Part shown: piece by piece, positions 33,152 through 40,613 of the stretch
Numbering within the stretch: position 1 is the first letter of the stretch
Layout of the letters: the number at the start of each line of letters is the position of its first letter
Assembly: GCA_964344335.1 (NCBI GenBank)
Contig: CAYFMW010000009.1
Location: forward strand, 1 to 44,258
Reading direction: 5' to 3'
DNA: 44,258 nucleotides
DNA from: RUG11894 sp964344335
Lineage (GTDB): Bacteria > Bacillota > Clostridia > Peptostreptococcales > Anaerovoracaceae
Notes under the pieces: model-generated
The model's input: only the letters and a program-made list of their open reading frames with translations
What the model was told of the DNA's origin: nothing
The model's database searches: none
Program-made: the position numbers and the translations under genes

Positions 33152-34084
33152 ATGAAAAAAGTACTATCCGTTCTGATTGCAAGCTTGCTTATCCTCTCCC
33201 TCGCTGCCTGCGGCAACGCAGGAAATCAGGTTTCCAACCCGACTCCGCCACAGGAGGACCCGGAAATCCCCAAAGAACAGCTCCTCACGATGACTGCGAA
33301 AGAATGGCCCATAGTCGACGGCGCGACGGCATTTCTGCCCTACTATACCGCGATGGCCTCAAAAGTCCTGGGAATTAGCGAGCAGGAGGCTTCTGCTTAT
33401 GTCCTCTGCAGCACCACGGATTTTGCCTACCCCAATCTCATCGAAGGAAAGGTGGATTTAATTTTCTGCCTGCTGCCTTCGAAGGAGCAGGCTCGCTATG
33501 CGCAGAATATGGATGTTACCCTCGTATGCACTCCTATAATCAACGAAGCCTTCGTCTTCTTCGTAAACAAGAGCAATCCCGTCGATGAGCTCAGCATCGA
33601 GCAGCTGCGAGATATCTACGCGGGCAGGATTACCAACTGGCAGGAAGTCGGCGGAGACGATGTCCCGATAATCGCCTATCAGAGAAGCGAAGGTTCCGGG
33701 AGCCAGACCGGACTCTATCTGCATGTTATCCCGCAGGACGAAGTCATGCCCCCCCCGATCGAAAAGAGAATCGGCTCAATGGGAGAAATCGTCGACGCGG
33801 TCGCAGGCTACGATAACGCAGAAGGTGCCGTAGGCTACTCATATCTGTATTTCATCACCAACCAGCACTACGACGATCAGATTAAAGTCCTTAAAATCAA
33901 CGGCATAGAAGCATCCAAAGACAATGTCGCGAGCGCTAAATATCCGATGATTTCCCAGGCCTGCGCCGTATACCGCGCGGGCGACGAGGAGAAAGCCGCC
34001 GGACTTATAGCAGCCTGGTGTGCAGGGCCTCAAGGGCAGAAACTGGCGGAGGAAAAGGGTTATGTTCCGAACAAGATTGAATAG
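33152..34084 (+). CDS. PstS-like substrate-binding lipoprotein
   Basis: A 310-residue lipoprotein: signal peptide with lipobox LAAC at about residue 20, a disordered Pro-rich linker, then a type II periplasmic-binding domain of the PstS (PBP-like) class with INEAFVFFVNKSNPVDELS and LRDIYAGRITNWQEVGGDD, as in phosphate-binding proteins. The GSGSQTGLY motif that contacts phosphate is present as EGSGSQTGLYLH. No pstC, pstA or pstB neighbour is found, so it is an orphan binding or signalling protein, possibly working with the two downstream lipoproteins. Ribosome site AAGGAGTG precedes the ATG. Confidence 0.82.
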   Translation: MKKVLSVLIASLLILSLAACGNAGNQVSNPTPPQEDPEIPKEQLLTMTAKEWPIVDGATAFLPYYTAMASKVLGISEQEASAYVLCSTTDFAYPNLIEGKVDLIFCLLPSKEQARYAQNMDVTLVCTPIINEAFVFFVNKSNPVDELSIEQLRDIYAGRITNWQEVGGDDVPIIAYQRSEGSGSQTGLYLHVIPQDEVMPPPIEKRIGSMGEIVDAVAGYDNAEGAVGYSYLYFITNQHYDDQIKVLKINGIEASKDNVASAKYPMISQACAVYRAGDEEKAAGLIAAWCAGPQGQKLAEEKGYVPNKIE

Positions 34085-35768
34085 TAAAACATTTCGCTTA
34101 GCGGTGCTTCTTATTGCCCTGCTGATTATGCTCGGCGCATGCACGGGCAAGAACAGTGACCCGCACGGAAACGGTGAGCCGCCGCAGGACCCCGAGATTG
34201 AGAACATAAATAACGGAAGCAGCGACCCGAATGCTCCGGAAGCGGAAAACTCTCGCTTCGACTGGGCTAAAGGTAAGGAGAAATCAAACTTTACGGGCTA
34301 CACCGTCAGGATGAACAACCTCCAATACAACGAAATGAACGGTTGCGACGATTACCCTCACAATCCGACCGGGCCATTGTGCTACAGAAGCGCCGTCCAA
34401 ATAGAAGGTCTTAAGAACAAGGAACTTCAAGAGGAGATAAACATAAAAATCAGCGATAAGGTTAACGAGTTCGCGAATTTGAAGCGGCTTCCGAATGTGC
34501 AGGGCATAAAGGCGCTCGCGGCGAAAGGACTGGAATCCGAAAAATTATATTATAGAAATGTCTACGCCATCCCCCAATGCAAGATGGGAAATATTCTGTC
34601 CGTGGCGGTGTATTCTTACAATGAATACGAGTTTGATGACAGCGAGAGAAGATCTCTCAGCGAATGCGAGACCTTCAACATAGACCTCAATACGGGAAAG
34701 GAAATCTGCATGCTCGACCTCTTCGCGGACTATGTGGACGGCATGCAGTACCTGAACGACGCGGTCGACAAGGCCATCTTGGAGCAGGGCTTATCCGACG
34801 AACCGGATATGTATATGTATTTCGATCGCGAACACGCCCTGTCTCTTGCGGGACGCTTTACTGGACTGCAAGAAGATCAGAAATACTATTTGAACGGCAC
34901 GGACGGCAACCTGGTGCTGGTCTTCGACCATGAAAATCCGGAATTTCACGCGAGCACAGGCTATAGCGAGCTGCGCGTAGATATAACGGAAGTGGCCGCC
35001 TTCGACAGATTCCTGCTCGACGGAGAAAATATCTACGACAGCGACAAAGTCGTCTACAACCTCCTGCAAAGACCCTTAAAGCCCGACCCGAATCTGAGTA
35101 TGTATCAGAAATATATAGAACTCCCGGAACTCTCCGGATCAATTTGGATTGACACCGAGATTTACGAAGATCTGAATAAAGCACAGCAGCGATTCCTCAG
35201 CGTTTACGACGAGGACATAGTGGAAATTCAAAACCTGCTGTACGAAAAGCTGCGCAACTACGAAAAGCAATACGGTCTGAATTCGATTCAGTCCTTCGGC
35301 TCCATTTATAGCAACGGATCGAGATACGGGAATTACATCAACCTTCGGCGCGATGAATCTCATGGAATGAGCCTTAAGTACAACTGGACCACCGTGTACT
35401 ATTCGGACATCAGCGAGGAACGCTGCTATAAAGTCGGAAGGAACGAGCCTCTCAAGATAGAAGATGTCTTTAAGGATTCGGCTAATTGGAGAGATTATGT
35501 CGCACCCGCAATAGCAAAGAGGATGCTGGACCAATTCTCGCCCTACGCCTCGTTAGATCCGGACCTGATGCTTCGGATGGGCACGGATCTCCTCGATTAC
35601 TGCACGGGCTTCAGCATTAGGGGCGATGCTCTTAATCTCAGCTATTCTCCGCCCGCGGACTTCATCTACCGCTACCTGCCTGCGGAAGCTGAAATCCCGC
35701 CGGAATACTACTTTGCGAGTTATATCACTTTCGAGGACTTAGGATGCGAAAATCTGAACATCTTCTAG
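34062..35768 (+). CDS. Lipoprotein with two DUF4163/DUF3298 (RsiV-like) regions
   Basis: The chosen ATG at 34062 lies after GAGGAAAAGG and overlaps the end of the preceding gene by 23 nt; the in-frame ATG at 34020 lies deeper in it. The 568 residues have a lipobox signal (IMLGAC), a linker, and two similar halves. Each resembles the DUF4163/DUF3298 fold found in RsiV-type extracellular domains: first FTGYTVRMNNLQY...ETFNIDLNTGKEICMLDLF, second GSIWIDTEIYEDLNKA...RNEPLKIEDVFKDSANW. The family often binds cell-wall ligands such as lysozyme, but the ligand here is unknown. It shares its N-terminal region with the next gene. Confidence 0.7.
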   Translation: MFRTRLNSKTFRLAVLLIALLIMLGACTGKNSDPHGNGEPPQDPEIENINNGSSDPNAPEAENSRFDWAKGKEKSNFTGYTVRMNNLQYNEMNGCDDYPHNPTGPLCYRSAVQIEGLKNKELQEEINIKISDKVNEFANLKRLPNVQGIKALAAKGLESEKLYYRNVYAIPQCKMGNILSVAVYSYNEYEFDDSERRSLSECETFNIDLNTGKEICMLDLFADYVDGMQYLNDAVDKAILEQGLSDEPDMYMYFDREHALSLAGRFTGLQEDQKYYLNGTDGNLVLVFDHENPEFHASTGYSELRVDITEVAAFDRFLLDGENIYDSDKVVYNLLQRPLKPDPNLSMYQKYIELPELSGSIWIDTEIYEDLNKAQQRFLSVYDEDIVEIQNLLYEKLRNYEKQYGLNSIQSFGSIYSNGSRYGNYINLRRDESHGMSLKYNWTTVYYSDISEERCYKVGRNEPLKIEDVFKDSANWRDYVAPAIAKRMLDQFSPYASLDPDLMLRMGTDLLDYCTGFSIRGDALNLSYSPPADFIYRYLPAEAEIPPEYYFASYITFEDLGCENLNIF

Positions 35769-35862
35769 AGACCTGCCCCGGCACGGCACCATAAAAGCGC
35801 TCCATAAATTATATCCACGAACTGCGCCGGCCAATATACCGGAGATCGACGGAGGAAGAGAC

Positions 35863-36792
35863 ATGTTCCAAACCGCCTCGGCAATCCTGATAGCTCTGCT
35901 GTTGCTCCTCGGCGCATGCTCAAGACAGGGAGGGGAAGCCGAGCCGCCTAAAGATTCCGAAACGGATAGCTCGAATATCGAAGTCAAGGAACCGGATGCC
36001 CCGGGAACGAACGAAAATCTTTTCGACTGGGCGAAGGGTAACGAGAAATCCACCTTCAGCGGCTACACCGTCAGGATGAACAATCTTCAATATCACAACT
36101 TTTACAGCTACGAAGAGGTCGAGGAATATCCCGGTAACTACTGCGATAGAAACGATGTTACGATAGAGGGCCTTAAGGACAAAAATCTCGAAGAGGCGAT
36201 AAATACCATGCTTATCGAGAAGGTCAATGAGTTCGCGGATTTGGACCGCATCCCCGATGTCTATGGCTTTGCCTTAACATCACTGACAGCATGCACCCAA
36301 GGCGCAGCCAAGGGAAAAGATCCGAAGAGCTCGGTAGGATCCCTCATATTGAAAGTTAATCCCGAGATAGCCGTAGAATACAACGCGGAAGGCATGGTTA
36401 CAGCTCTGAAAGCAAAGAACGAAGACGCGAAGGCGATACTGGAAGGCAAGGAAGGCCTCGTAGGAAAAGAGACTCGCGAAGCCGTATCCCAGCTCGTAAA
36501 GGCCATAGGAGAAGCCGGATATTTCGTGGAAGAGATCGAAGGCGAAGCCCGCAAAATTACCATCGAGATCGAAAGAGGTTCCTCGCTGCCCAGCGGTGAA
36601 TTTATCAAGGAAGTTGTAGAGGAAGTTCGCAAGAGCGTCGCGGAAAACGAGTGGAAGGTGCCCATCGACATAGAGAATCAGACTGACTTTGAGTTGGAGC
36701 TCGACGACCTCGATGACGACGATGACGATGACGACGACGACGATGACGACGATGACAGCGATGATAATGACGATGACAACGACAACGATTAA
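35863..36792 (+). CDS. Chimeric lipoprotein: paralogous N-terminal domain fused to RsgI-like C-terminal part
   Basis: A 309-residue lipoprotein with lipobox LGAC at 16-19. Residues about 54-135 parallel the preceding lipoprotein (DWAKGNEKSTFSGYTVRMNN; VNEFADLDRIPDV against VNEFANLKRLPNV). The similarity stops abruptly, and the following FALTSLTACTQG contains a second, internal lipobox-like LTAC at 141-144, as if the N terminus of another lipoprotein gene had been joined in frame. The following VNPEIAVEYNAEG...ALKAKNEDAKAIL resembles RsgI-type extracytoplasmic domains. The C terminus is a run of about 30 Asp/Asn/Ser residues. Ribosome site GGAGGAAGAG. Confidence 0.7.
   Translation: MFQTASAILIALLLLLGACSRQGGEAEPPKDSETDSSNIEVKEPDAPGTNENLFDWAKGNEKSTFSGYTVRMNNLQYHNFYSYEEVEEYPGNYCDRNDVTIEGLKDKNLEEAINTMLIEKVNEFADLDRIPDVYGFALTSLTACTQGAAKGKDPKSSVGSLILKVNPEIAVEYNAEGMVTALKAKNEDAKAILEGKEGLVGKETREAVSQLVKAIGEAGYFVEEIEGEARKITIEIERGSSLPSGEFIKEVVEEVRKSVAENEWKVPIDIENQTDFELELDDLDDDDDDDDDDDDDDDSDDNDDDNDND
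36700..36789 (+). repeat. Aspartate codon repeat at the end of the chimeric lipoprotein gene
   Basis: A run of GAC/GAT triplets codes an acidic tail of about 30 residues. It is a low-complexity triplet repeat, prone to length changes in multiples of one codon and so not frame-shifting. It could bind divalent cations. Confidence 0.7.
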
Positions 36793-36832
36793 TAAAGAGT
36801 GCTGATTACAAAAATTAAAATCAAAGAAACAA

Positions 36833-36864
36833 GGCCGCCGATGCAAGAATTTGCATCGGCGGTC
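36833..36864. terminator. Bidirectional terminator-like hairpin
   Basis: GGCCGCCGATGCAA, loop GAAT, TTGCATCGGCGGTC: about fourteen pairs including one G-T. It lies between the last lipoprotein gene (plus) and tRNA-Val(GAC) (minus), so it can end both. The trailing T-tracts are weak. Confidence 0.7.
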
Positions 36865-36875
36865 CTGTCTAAATC

Positions 36876-36952
36876 TGGTGGGCTATACAGGATTCGAACC
36901 TGTGACCTCCTGCACGTCAAGCAGGCGCTCTAACCAGCTGAGCTAATATCCC
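36876..36952 (-). tRNA. tRNA-Val (GAC)
   Basis: Read on the minus strand: GGGATAT acceptor, D-arm TAGCTCAGCTGGTTAGAGC, anticodon loop TTGACGT (anticodon GAC), T-arm ACAGGTTCGAATCCTGT, acceptor ATAGCCC, discriminator A and encoded CCA. GAC reads GUC/GUU. The acceptor stem has an A-G mismatch at the fourth pair. Confidence 0.9.
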
Positions 36953-36963
36953 GAAGTGCAAGA

Positions 36964-36969
36964 AGTATA
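36964..36969 (-). promoter_or_regulatory. Likely -10 element of tRNA-Val(GAC)
   Basis: TATACT lies 11 bp upstream of the tRNA 5' end on the minus strand. The matching -35 is uncertain. Confidence 0.45.
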
Positions 36970-37072
36970 ATACAATATCTTCCCTTAAAAAGCAAGGCCA
37001 TTTTATTTGCAGCTCAAATCGCCATCCGGAAGATAGCCTTTGCTTTTGTAATAATAAAGCGTTAAACTTGAT

Positions 37073-37078
37073 TATACT
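37073..37078 (+). promoter_or_regulatory. Candidate -10 element at the ThrE-like start
   Basis: TATACT lies 7 nt before the ATG at 37086. The predicted transcription start would fall at or next to the start codon. No Shine-Dalgarno lies in between and no good -35 is visible, so the assignment is tentative. Confidence 0.35.
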
Positions 37079-37085
37079 TATTAAA

Positions 37086-37913
37086 ATGAGCCCAAGAGCG
37101 AAAATTCAGAAAAACACAGATATGACAAACAAAGAAACTCAAAATATCAGCACATACGATAACGAAGAAATTCTCATATTTGCGATTACCCTCGGAAAGC
37201 GAATGCTCCAAGCCGGAGCCGAGACTTACCGCGTCGAAGACAGCGTCTCGCGAGTCCTTAAATCTCAAGATGCCCGCCATGTGGATGTATTCGTCATACC
37301 CACGGCCGTTTTCATCTCCTGCGAGATGAACGGCGAAAAGATGAACATATTCGAGAGGATTAAAGGAACGAATATCGACCTCGAACGCTTTCAGGCATTG
37401 AATCAGATTTCCCGCGACTTCAGCTCCGGGGTTTACGGTCTGGAGAAAGCAAAGGAAGAGCTGGACAAAATATCGGACACCCCTAAATTTAATATGTTCT
37501 GGTCCTGGCTCGGCGCCTGCGCAGGAGGAGGCTTCTTTATCTTTCTGTCTGACGGAGGCATCGTGGAATTTATAGTATCCTTTTTAGCCTCCGGCTTTAC
37601 CGTACTATGTTTTAACGCTCTGTCGAGGCTCGGCTTCAGCTTTTTCATTAAAAATGTAATCGGAGGATTCATAGCAGGACTGCTGGGCTACAGCTTCGTA
37701 AAACTCGCGGGCCTTGTCGGTGTAAACTGCGATGTAAACCTCGTAATAATAGGCCCCCTTATGACTCTGGTCCCGGGCGTCGCGATAACGACGGGGATAA
37801 GAGATGTAATATCCGGAGATCTGGTGGCGGGAAATGCCAAAATCATGGAAGCCGTATTTGTAGCCATAGGCCTGGCCTTCGGCGTCGGCATCTTGTTGAG
37901 GATGGTGGTCTGA
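37086..37913 (+). CDS. ThrE-type amino acid exporter, N-terminal-domain protein (YjjP/DUF1212)
   Basis: First half of a split threonine/serine exporter: a cytoplasmic region (about 20-140, with FAITLGKRMLQAGAETYRVED and FVIPTAVFIS) followed by about five hydrophobic helices ending ...FGVGILLRMVV. The ThrE family in Corynebacterium joins both halves in one polypeptide; here the second half is the next gene, overlapping by one base (TGATG). The start is uncertain: ATG 37086 (275 residues) or ATG 37122, with TTG 37068 also in frame; none has a Shine-Dalgarno. The substrate could be another small acid (YjjPB in E. coli is a succinate exporter). Confidence 0.8.
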   Translation: MSPRAKIQKNTDMTNKETQNISTYDNEEILIFAITLGKRMLQAGAETYRVEDSVSRVLKSQDARHVDVFVIPTAVFISCEMNGEKMNIFERIKGTNIDLERFQALNQISRDFSSGVYGLEKAKEELDKISDTPKFNMFWSWLGACAGGGFFIFLSDGGIVEFIVSFLASGFTVLCFNALSRLGFSFFIKNVIGGFIAGLLGYSFVKLAGLVGVNCDVNLVIIGPLMTLVPGVAITTGIRDVISGDLVAGNAKIMEAVFVAIGLAFGVGILLRMVV

Positions 37914-38368
37914 TGGACATGATATTTAAATTGATTGCCGGATTTTTCTGCGCTGCGGGCTTTTCAGTCATGTTCAATATGCCCAGAAGGCTTATAGTCT
38001 GCGCCGGAGTAAGCGGCGTGGCTGCTATTCTCCCCTACCTGCTGATAATTCAGAGCGGAGGCGGGCTGATAATGGCCGCTATCGCAGGCTCCATCGCGGT
38101 CGGACTTACGGCGGAATTTTTCGCGGCCCGCACAAAAAATCCCTCGAGCCTCTTTACCATACCCGGCATAATTCCTTTGGTTCCGGGCTATTCGCTGTAC
38201 TACGCCATGCTCTATCTGGTTCAAAACGATGTGGAGCTTGCGGCACAAAAGGGTGCGGAGGCTGTTATTACCGCAATTTCCATAGCCTGCGGCATAGCTA
38301 TTTCCATGTCTTTAAAGCGCGAATTTACAGCGCTTAAAGAAAGAAGTGCATTAAAAAGGCAGCGCTGA
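37913..38368 (+). CDS. ThrE-type exporter, C-terminal-domain protein (YjjB/DUF3815)
   Basis: A 151-residue membrane protein with about four helices, the YjjB/DUF3815 partner of the preceding gene; contains NPSSLFTIPGIIPLVPGYSLYYAML, characteristic of the family. Its ATG overlaps the upstream stop, so the two are made together and probably form one transporter. It ends in a bidirectional terminator. Confidence 0.85.
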   Translation: MDMIFKLIAGFFCAAGFSVMFNMPRRLIVCAGVSGVAAILPYLLIIQSGGGLIMAAIAGSIAVGLTAEFFAARTKNPSSLFTIPGIIPLVPGYSLYYAMLYLVQNDVELAAQKGAEAVITAISIACGIAISMSLKREFTALKERSALKRQR

Positions 38369-38390
38369 AATTTACGACGCTGCCTTAATT
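38353..38390. terminator. Bidirectional terminator after the exporter pair
   Basis: AAGGCAGCG with CGCTGCCTT (38356-38386), flanked by A- and T-runs on both sides (AAAAAGG.. and CCTTAATTTT), so it serves the exporter genes (plus) and the FMN-enzyme operon end (minus). Confidence 0.8.
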
Positions 38391-38432
38391 TTGATTATCA
38401 AAAATCTTTTCGCTTAGCTGAAATCCGAAACC

Positions 38433-39452
38433 CTATTCACCGAATATTTTGCTTCCGTCTATCTCTGACAATTTCTTGCATCCCGTCATTGTCATGACAT
38501 CTTTAAGTTCCGCTTCAATCTTATCGAGATAAAGCTTTAATCCGGCTTCATCGTCTCCGTACAGTGCGGTTGCAACAGGCCTTCCTATCAGCACGAAGTC
38601 CGCGCCTAAGGCCAGGGCCCTGAAGACATCCAGGCCCGACCTTATCCCGCCGTCGACGATTAGCTTTATCCTTCCCGCAACCTGCTCCGCTATGCCCGGC
38701 AAAACTTCGCAGGTGGAAGGAAGACCGCCCAAGACTCTTCCGCCGTGGTTCGATACGACGATGGCGGCAGCTCCTGCTTCTATCGCCTTTTCCGCAGCCT
38801 GCGGGGTCATTATTCCCTTTATAATGAAGGGCTTTCCCGCATAGTCGATTATCTCCCTCAATTCTTCAACCGTCTTCGCACCTGCATCTACATTGTACTG
38901 TTTAAGGAAGGGAAGTCCCGCTCCGTCTATATCCATGGCTATGGCCGGCGCATTGTATTGATTCGCGAGCTCTATCCTCTCGTAGACCGCCTGCTTGTGC
39001 CAGGGCTTTATGGTCGGCACGGCGAAGTCGCCGACTTGCGGCATAGCCTCGAGCATGCCCTTAAAGATATCGAAATTACCGTTATCCCCGACGAATGCCA
39101 TTATTCCGTTGTCAAAACAGGCCTTCACCAAAGCCTGGCTGTAGCTCGGGTCGCTGTGTTTATCGCCGTAGTGAAGCCTCATGCCTCCCAGAGGAGCGGC
39201 CATCACCGGCATCTTGAGCCTTTTCCCGAAGAACTCGCACTCGCAATTAGGTTCTTCATTGCCGCATATCGTGTCCATGTTTACGCAGATTTCCTGCCAT
39301 TTCTGATAATTGCGGTTCGCGACATTCCCGGGCGGCTTGCAGCCGGGTCCGGGCATGTTGTTTCCGCAGGCTCTTCCGTCGCAGACATAGCAGGCCTTGC
39401 ATATAGGCCCCATCTGCGGCCTCGCTTTATCCATCAATTCCTTGTAAGTCAT
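38433..39452 (-). CDS. FMN-dependent alpha-hydroxyacid dehydrogenase-like protein
   Basis: A 339-residue TIM-barrel FMN enzyme of the lactate oxidase/glycolate oxidase/IDI-2-like group. PVMAAPLGGMRLHYG near the N terminus, AIVVSNHGGRVLGGLPSTCEVLPGIA (active-site HGGR) and KLIVDGGIRSGLDVFRALALGADFVLIGRP at the C terminus (phosphate site) are all present. The N-terminal 40 residues have a Cys cluster (CKACYVCDGRACGNNM) often seen in clostridial members. Start: ATG 39452 with ATGAGGATAAA upstream, eight codons inside the longest frame. It follows mtnA by about 90 bp. Substrate unknown. Confidence 0.8.
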   Translation of the reverse strand: MTYKELMDKARPQMGPICKACYVCDGRACGNNMPGPGCKPPGNVANRNYQKWQEICVNMDTICGNEEPNCECEFFGKRLKMPVMAAPLGGMRLHYGDKHSDPSYSQALVKACFDNGIMAFVGDNGNFDIFKGMLEAMPQVGDFAVPTIKPWHKQAVYERIELANQYNAPAIAMDIDGAGLPFLKQYNVDAGAKTVEELREIIDYAGKPFIIKGIMTPQAAEKAIEAGAAAIVVSNHGGRVLGGLPSTCEVLPGIAEQVAGRIKLIVDGGIRSGLDVFRALALGADFVLIGRPVATALYGDDEAGLKLYLDKIEAELKDVMTMTGCKKLSEIDGSKIFGE

Positions 39453-39542
39453 TTTATCCTCATGCGATATATTCAAAAAAACGAATATATCGCTCCTCCC
39501 TTTCGTATATTTTGATAATTTGCGTCTTTCAGAGCATAAGCA

Positions 39543-40613
39543 CTACACGGTGGGTTCACGCATCTCCTCTTCGCTCATGCCCTCAAAGTATCTCGGCAGA
39601 TCGTAGGGAGAGTAGATACCCTTCTCCGTGACCACCCCGCTCACCAGATGAGGCGGCGTTATGTCGAAGCTCGGATAATAACCCTTTACGCCGTCCGCGG
39701 CGATTCGGGTGCCCATAGACTGAAGCACGAATTCGGGGTCGCGCATCTCCACATGGACTGTATCAATCGTCGGATGATCCACATCGGGCTTTCCGCTAAC
39801 GAAGTAAGGAATTCCGTGATACTTCGCGGCTATAGCAATCTGATAGGTTCCGACTTTATTAACAACATGGCCGTCGACCGCAATCGCATCGGCAGCGCTC
39901 GTAAACACATCTATGCCCTCCTTCTGCATGACGAAGGCAGGCATATTGTCGGTTATTACGGTCACATCGAAGTCCATGTCCCTTGCGACAGTCGCCGTAA
40001 GCCTTGCGCCCTGGTAATACGGTCTGGTCTCAGGGCAAAACAGCTTTACATCCATTCCCCGCTCCTTTATTTCACGGAGCATCGCGCCCAGTATCGTCTC
40101 GGCAAAGCACTGAGTCATCACCTTACCCTTATCGGGAATCATGTCGACGAGATACTCGGCAACCATCGATATCCTCTCGTATCTGCGATTGTTGATGGCG
40201 ATGGCCTCCTCGAATATCGCTTCGGTGGCGCTCTCCCCGCGCTCTATGGCCGCCGCGCCAGCAGCAAGGCATTTGCCGCAGATGTTTTCCTGTCGTTTTT
40301 TAGTTGTGGGGCGAGCCGATGATATGGTCTTTGCGGCCTTCTTAAGATACTTCTTCTGTTCGGATGCCTTCATATCCCTGCATTCGTGAGCCGCCAGGGC
40401 CATACCCATAGGACCCGCAAGATAGGGCCCGCAGGACTGAGTTACCATGTCCGTTATGGCCTTTGCAACTTCCTCGTGCCTCTCGCATACTACGAATTTA
40501 ACCTCGGGGTATATCCTCCTGTCGAGAATTCGTACCTTTCCGTCCCCATACCAGGCTATGTTTTCGAATTGAAGCATAAAAGCCATGCCCCTGTCCCATC
40601 TCTCGTTTGTCAT
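39543..40613 (-). CDS. mtnA: MtnA-like S-methyl-5-thioribose-1-phosphate isomerase
   Basis: Converts methylthioribose-1-phosphate (or a 5-deoxyribose analogue) to the ribulose form. The 356 residues belong to the MtnA/eIF2B-related family: GPYLAGPMGMALAAHE, SSARPTTKKRQENICGK, the catalytic Cys in VMTQCFAET and the catalytic Asp in VITDNMPAFVM, NKVGTYQIAIAAKYHGIPYFV. It diverges from Bacillus MtnA outside these motifs, so a different sugar phosphate is possible. Its start overlaps the mtaD stop (ATGA). The downstream aldolase or dehydratase of a full salvage pathway is not in the window. Confidence 0.82.
   Translation of the reverse strand: MTNERWDRGMAFMLQFENIAWYGDGKVRILDRRIYPEVKFVVCERHEEVAKAITDMVTQSCGPYLAGPMGMALAAHECRDMKASEQKKYLKKAAKTISSARPTTKKRQENICGKCLAAGAAAIERGESATEAIFEEAIAINNRRYERISMVAEYLVDMIPDKGKVMTQCFAETILGAMLREIKERGMDVKLFCPETRPYYQGARLTATVARDMDFDVTVITDNMPAFVMQKEGIDVFTSAADAIAVDGHVVNKVGTYQIAIAAKYHGIPYFVSGKPDVDHPTIDTVHVEMRDPEFVLQSMGTRIAADGVKGYYPSFDITPPHLVSGVVTEKGIYSPYDLPRYFEGMSEEEMREPTV

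Noticed and set aside
36700..36789. GAC/GAT repeat as a phase-variation switch
   Set aside because: Repeat units are triplets within a frame, so slippage would change the tail length without switching the gene off.
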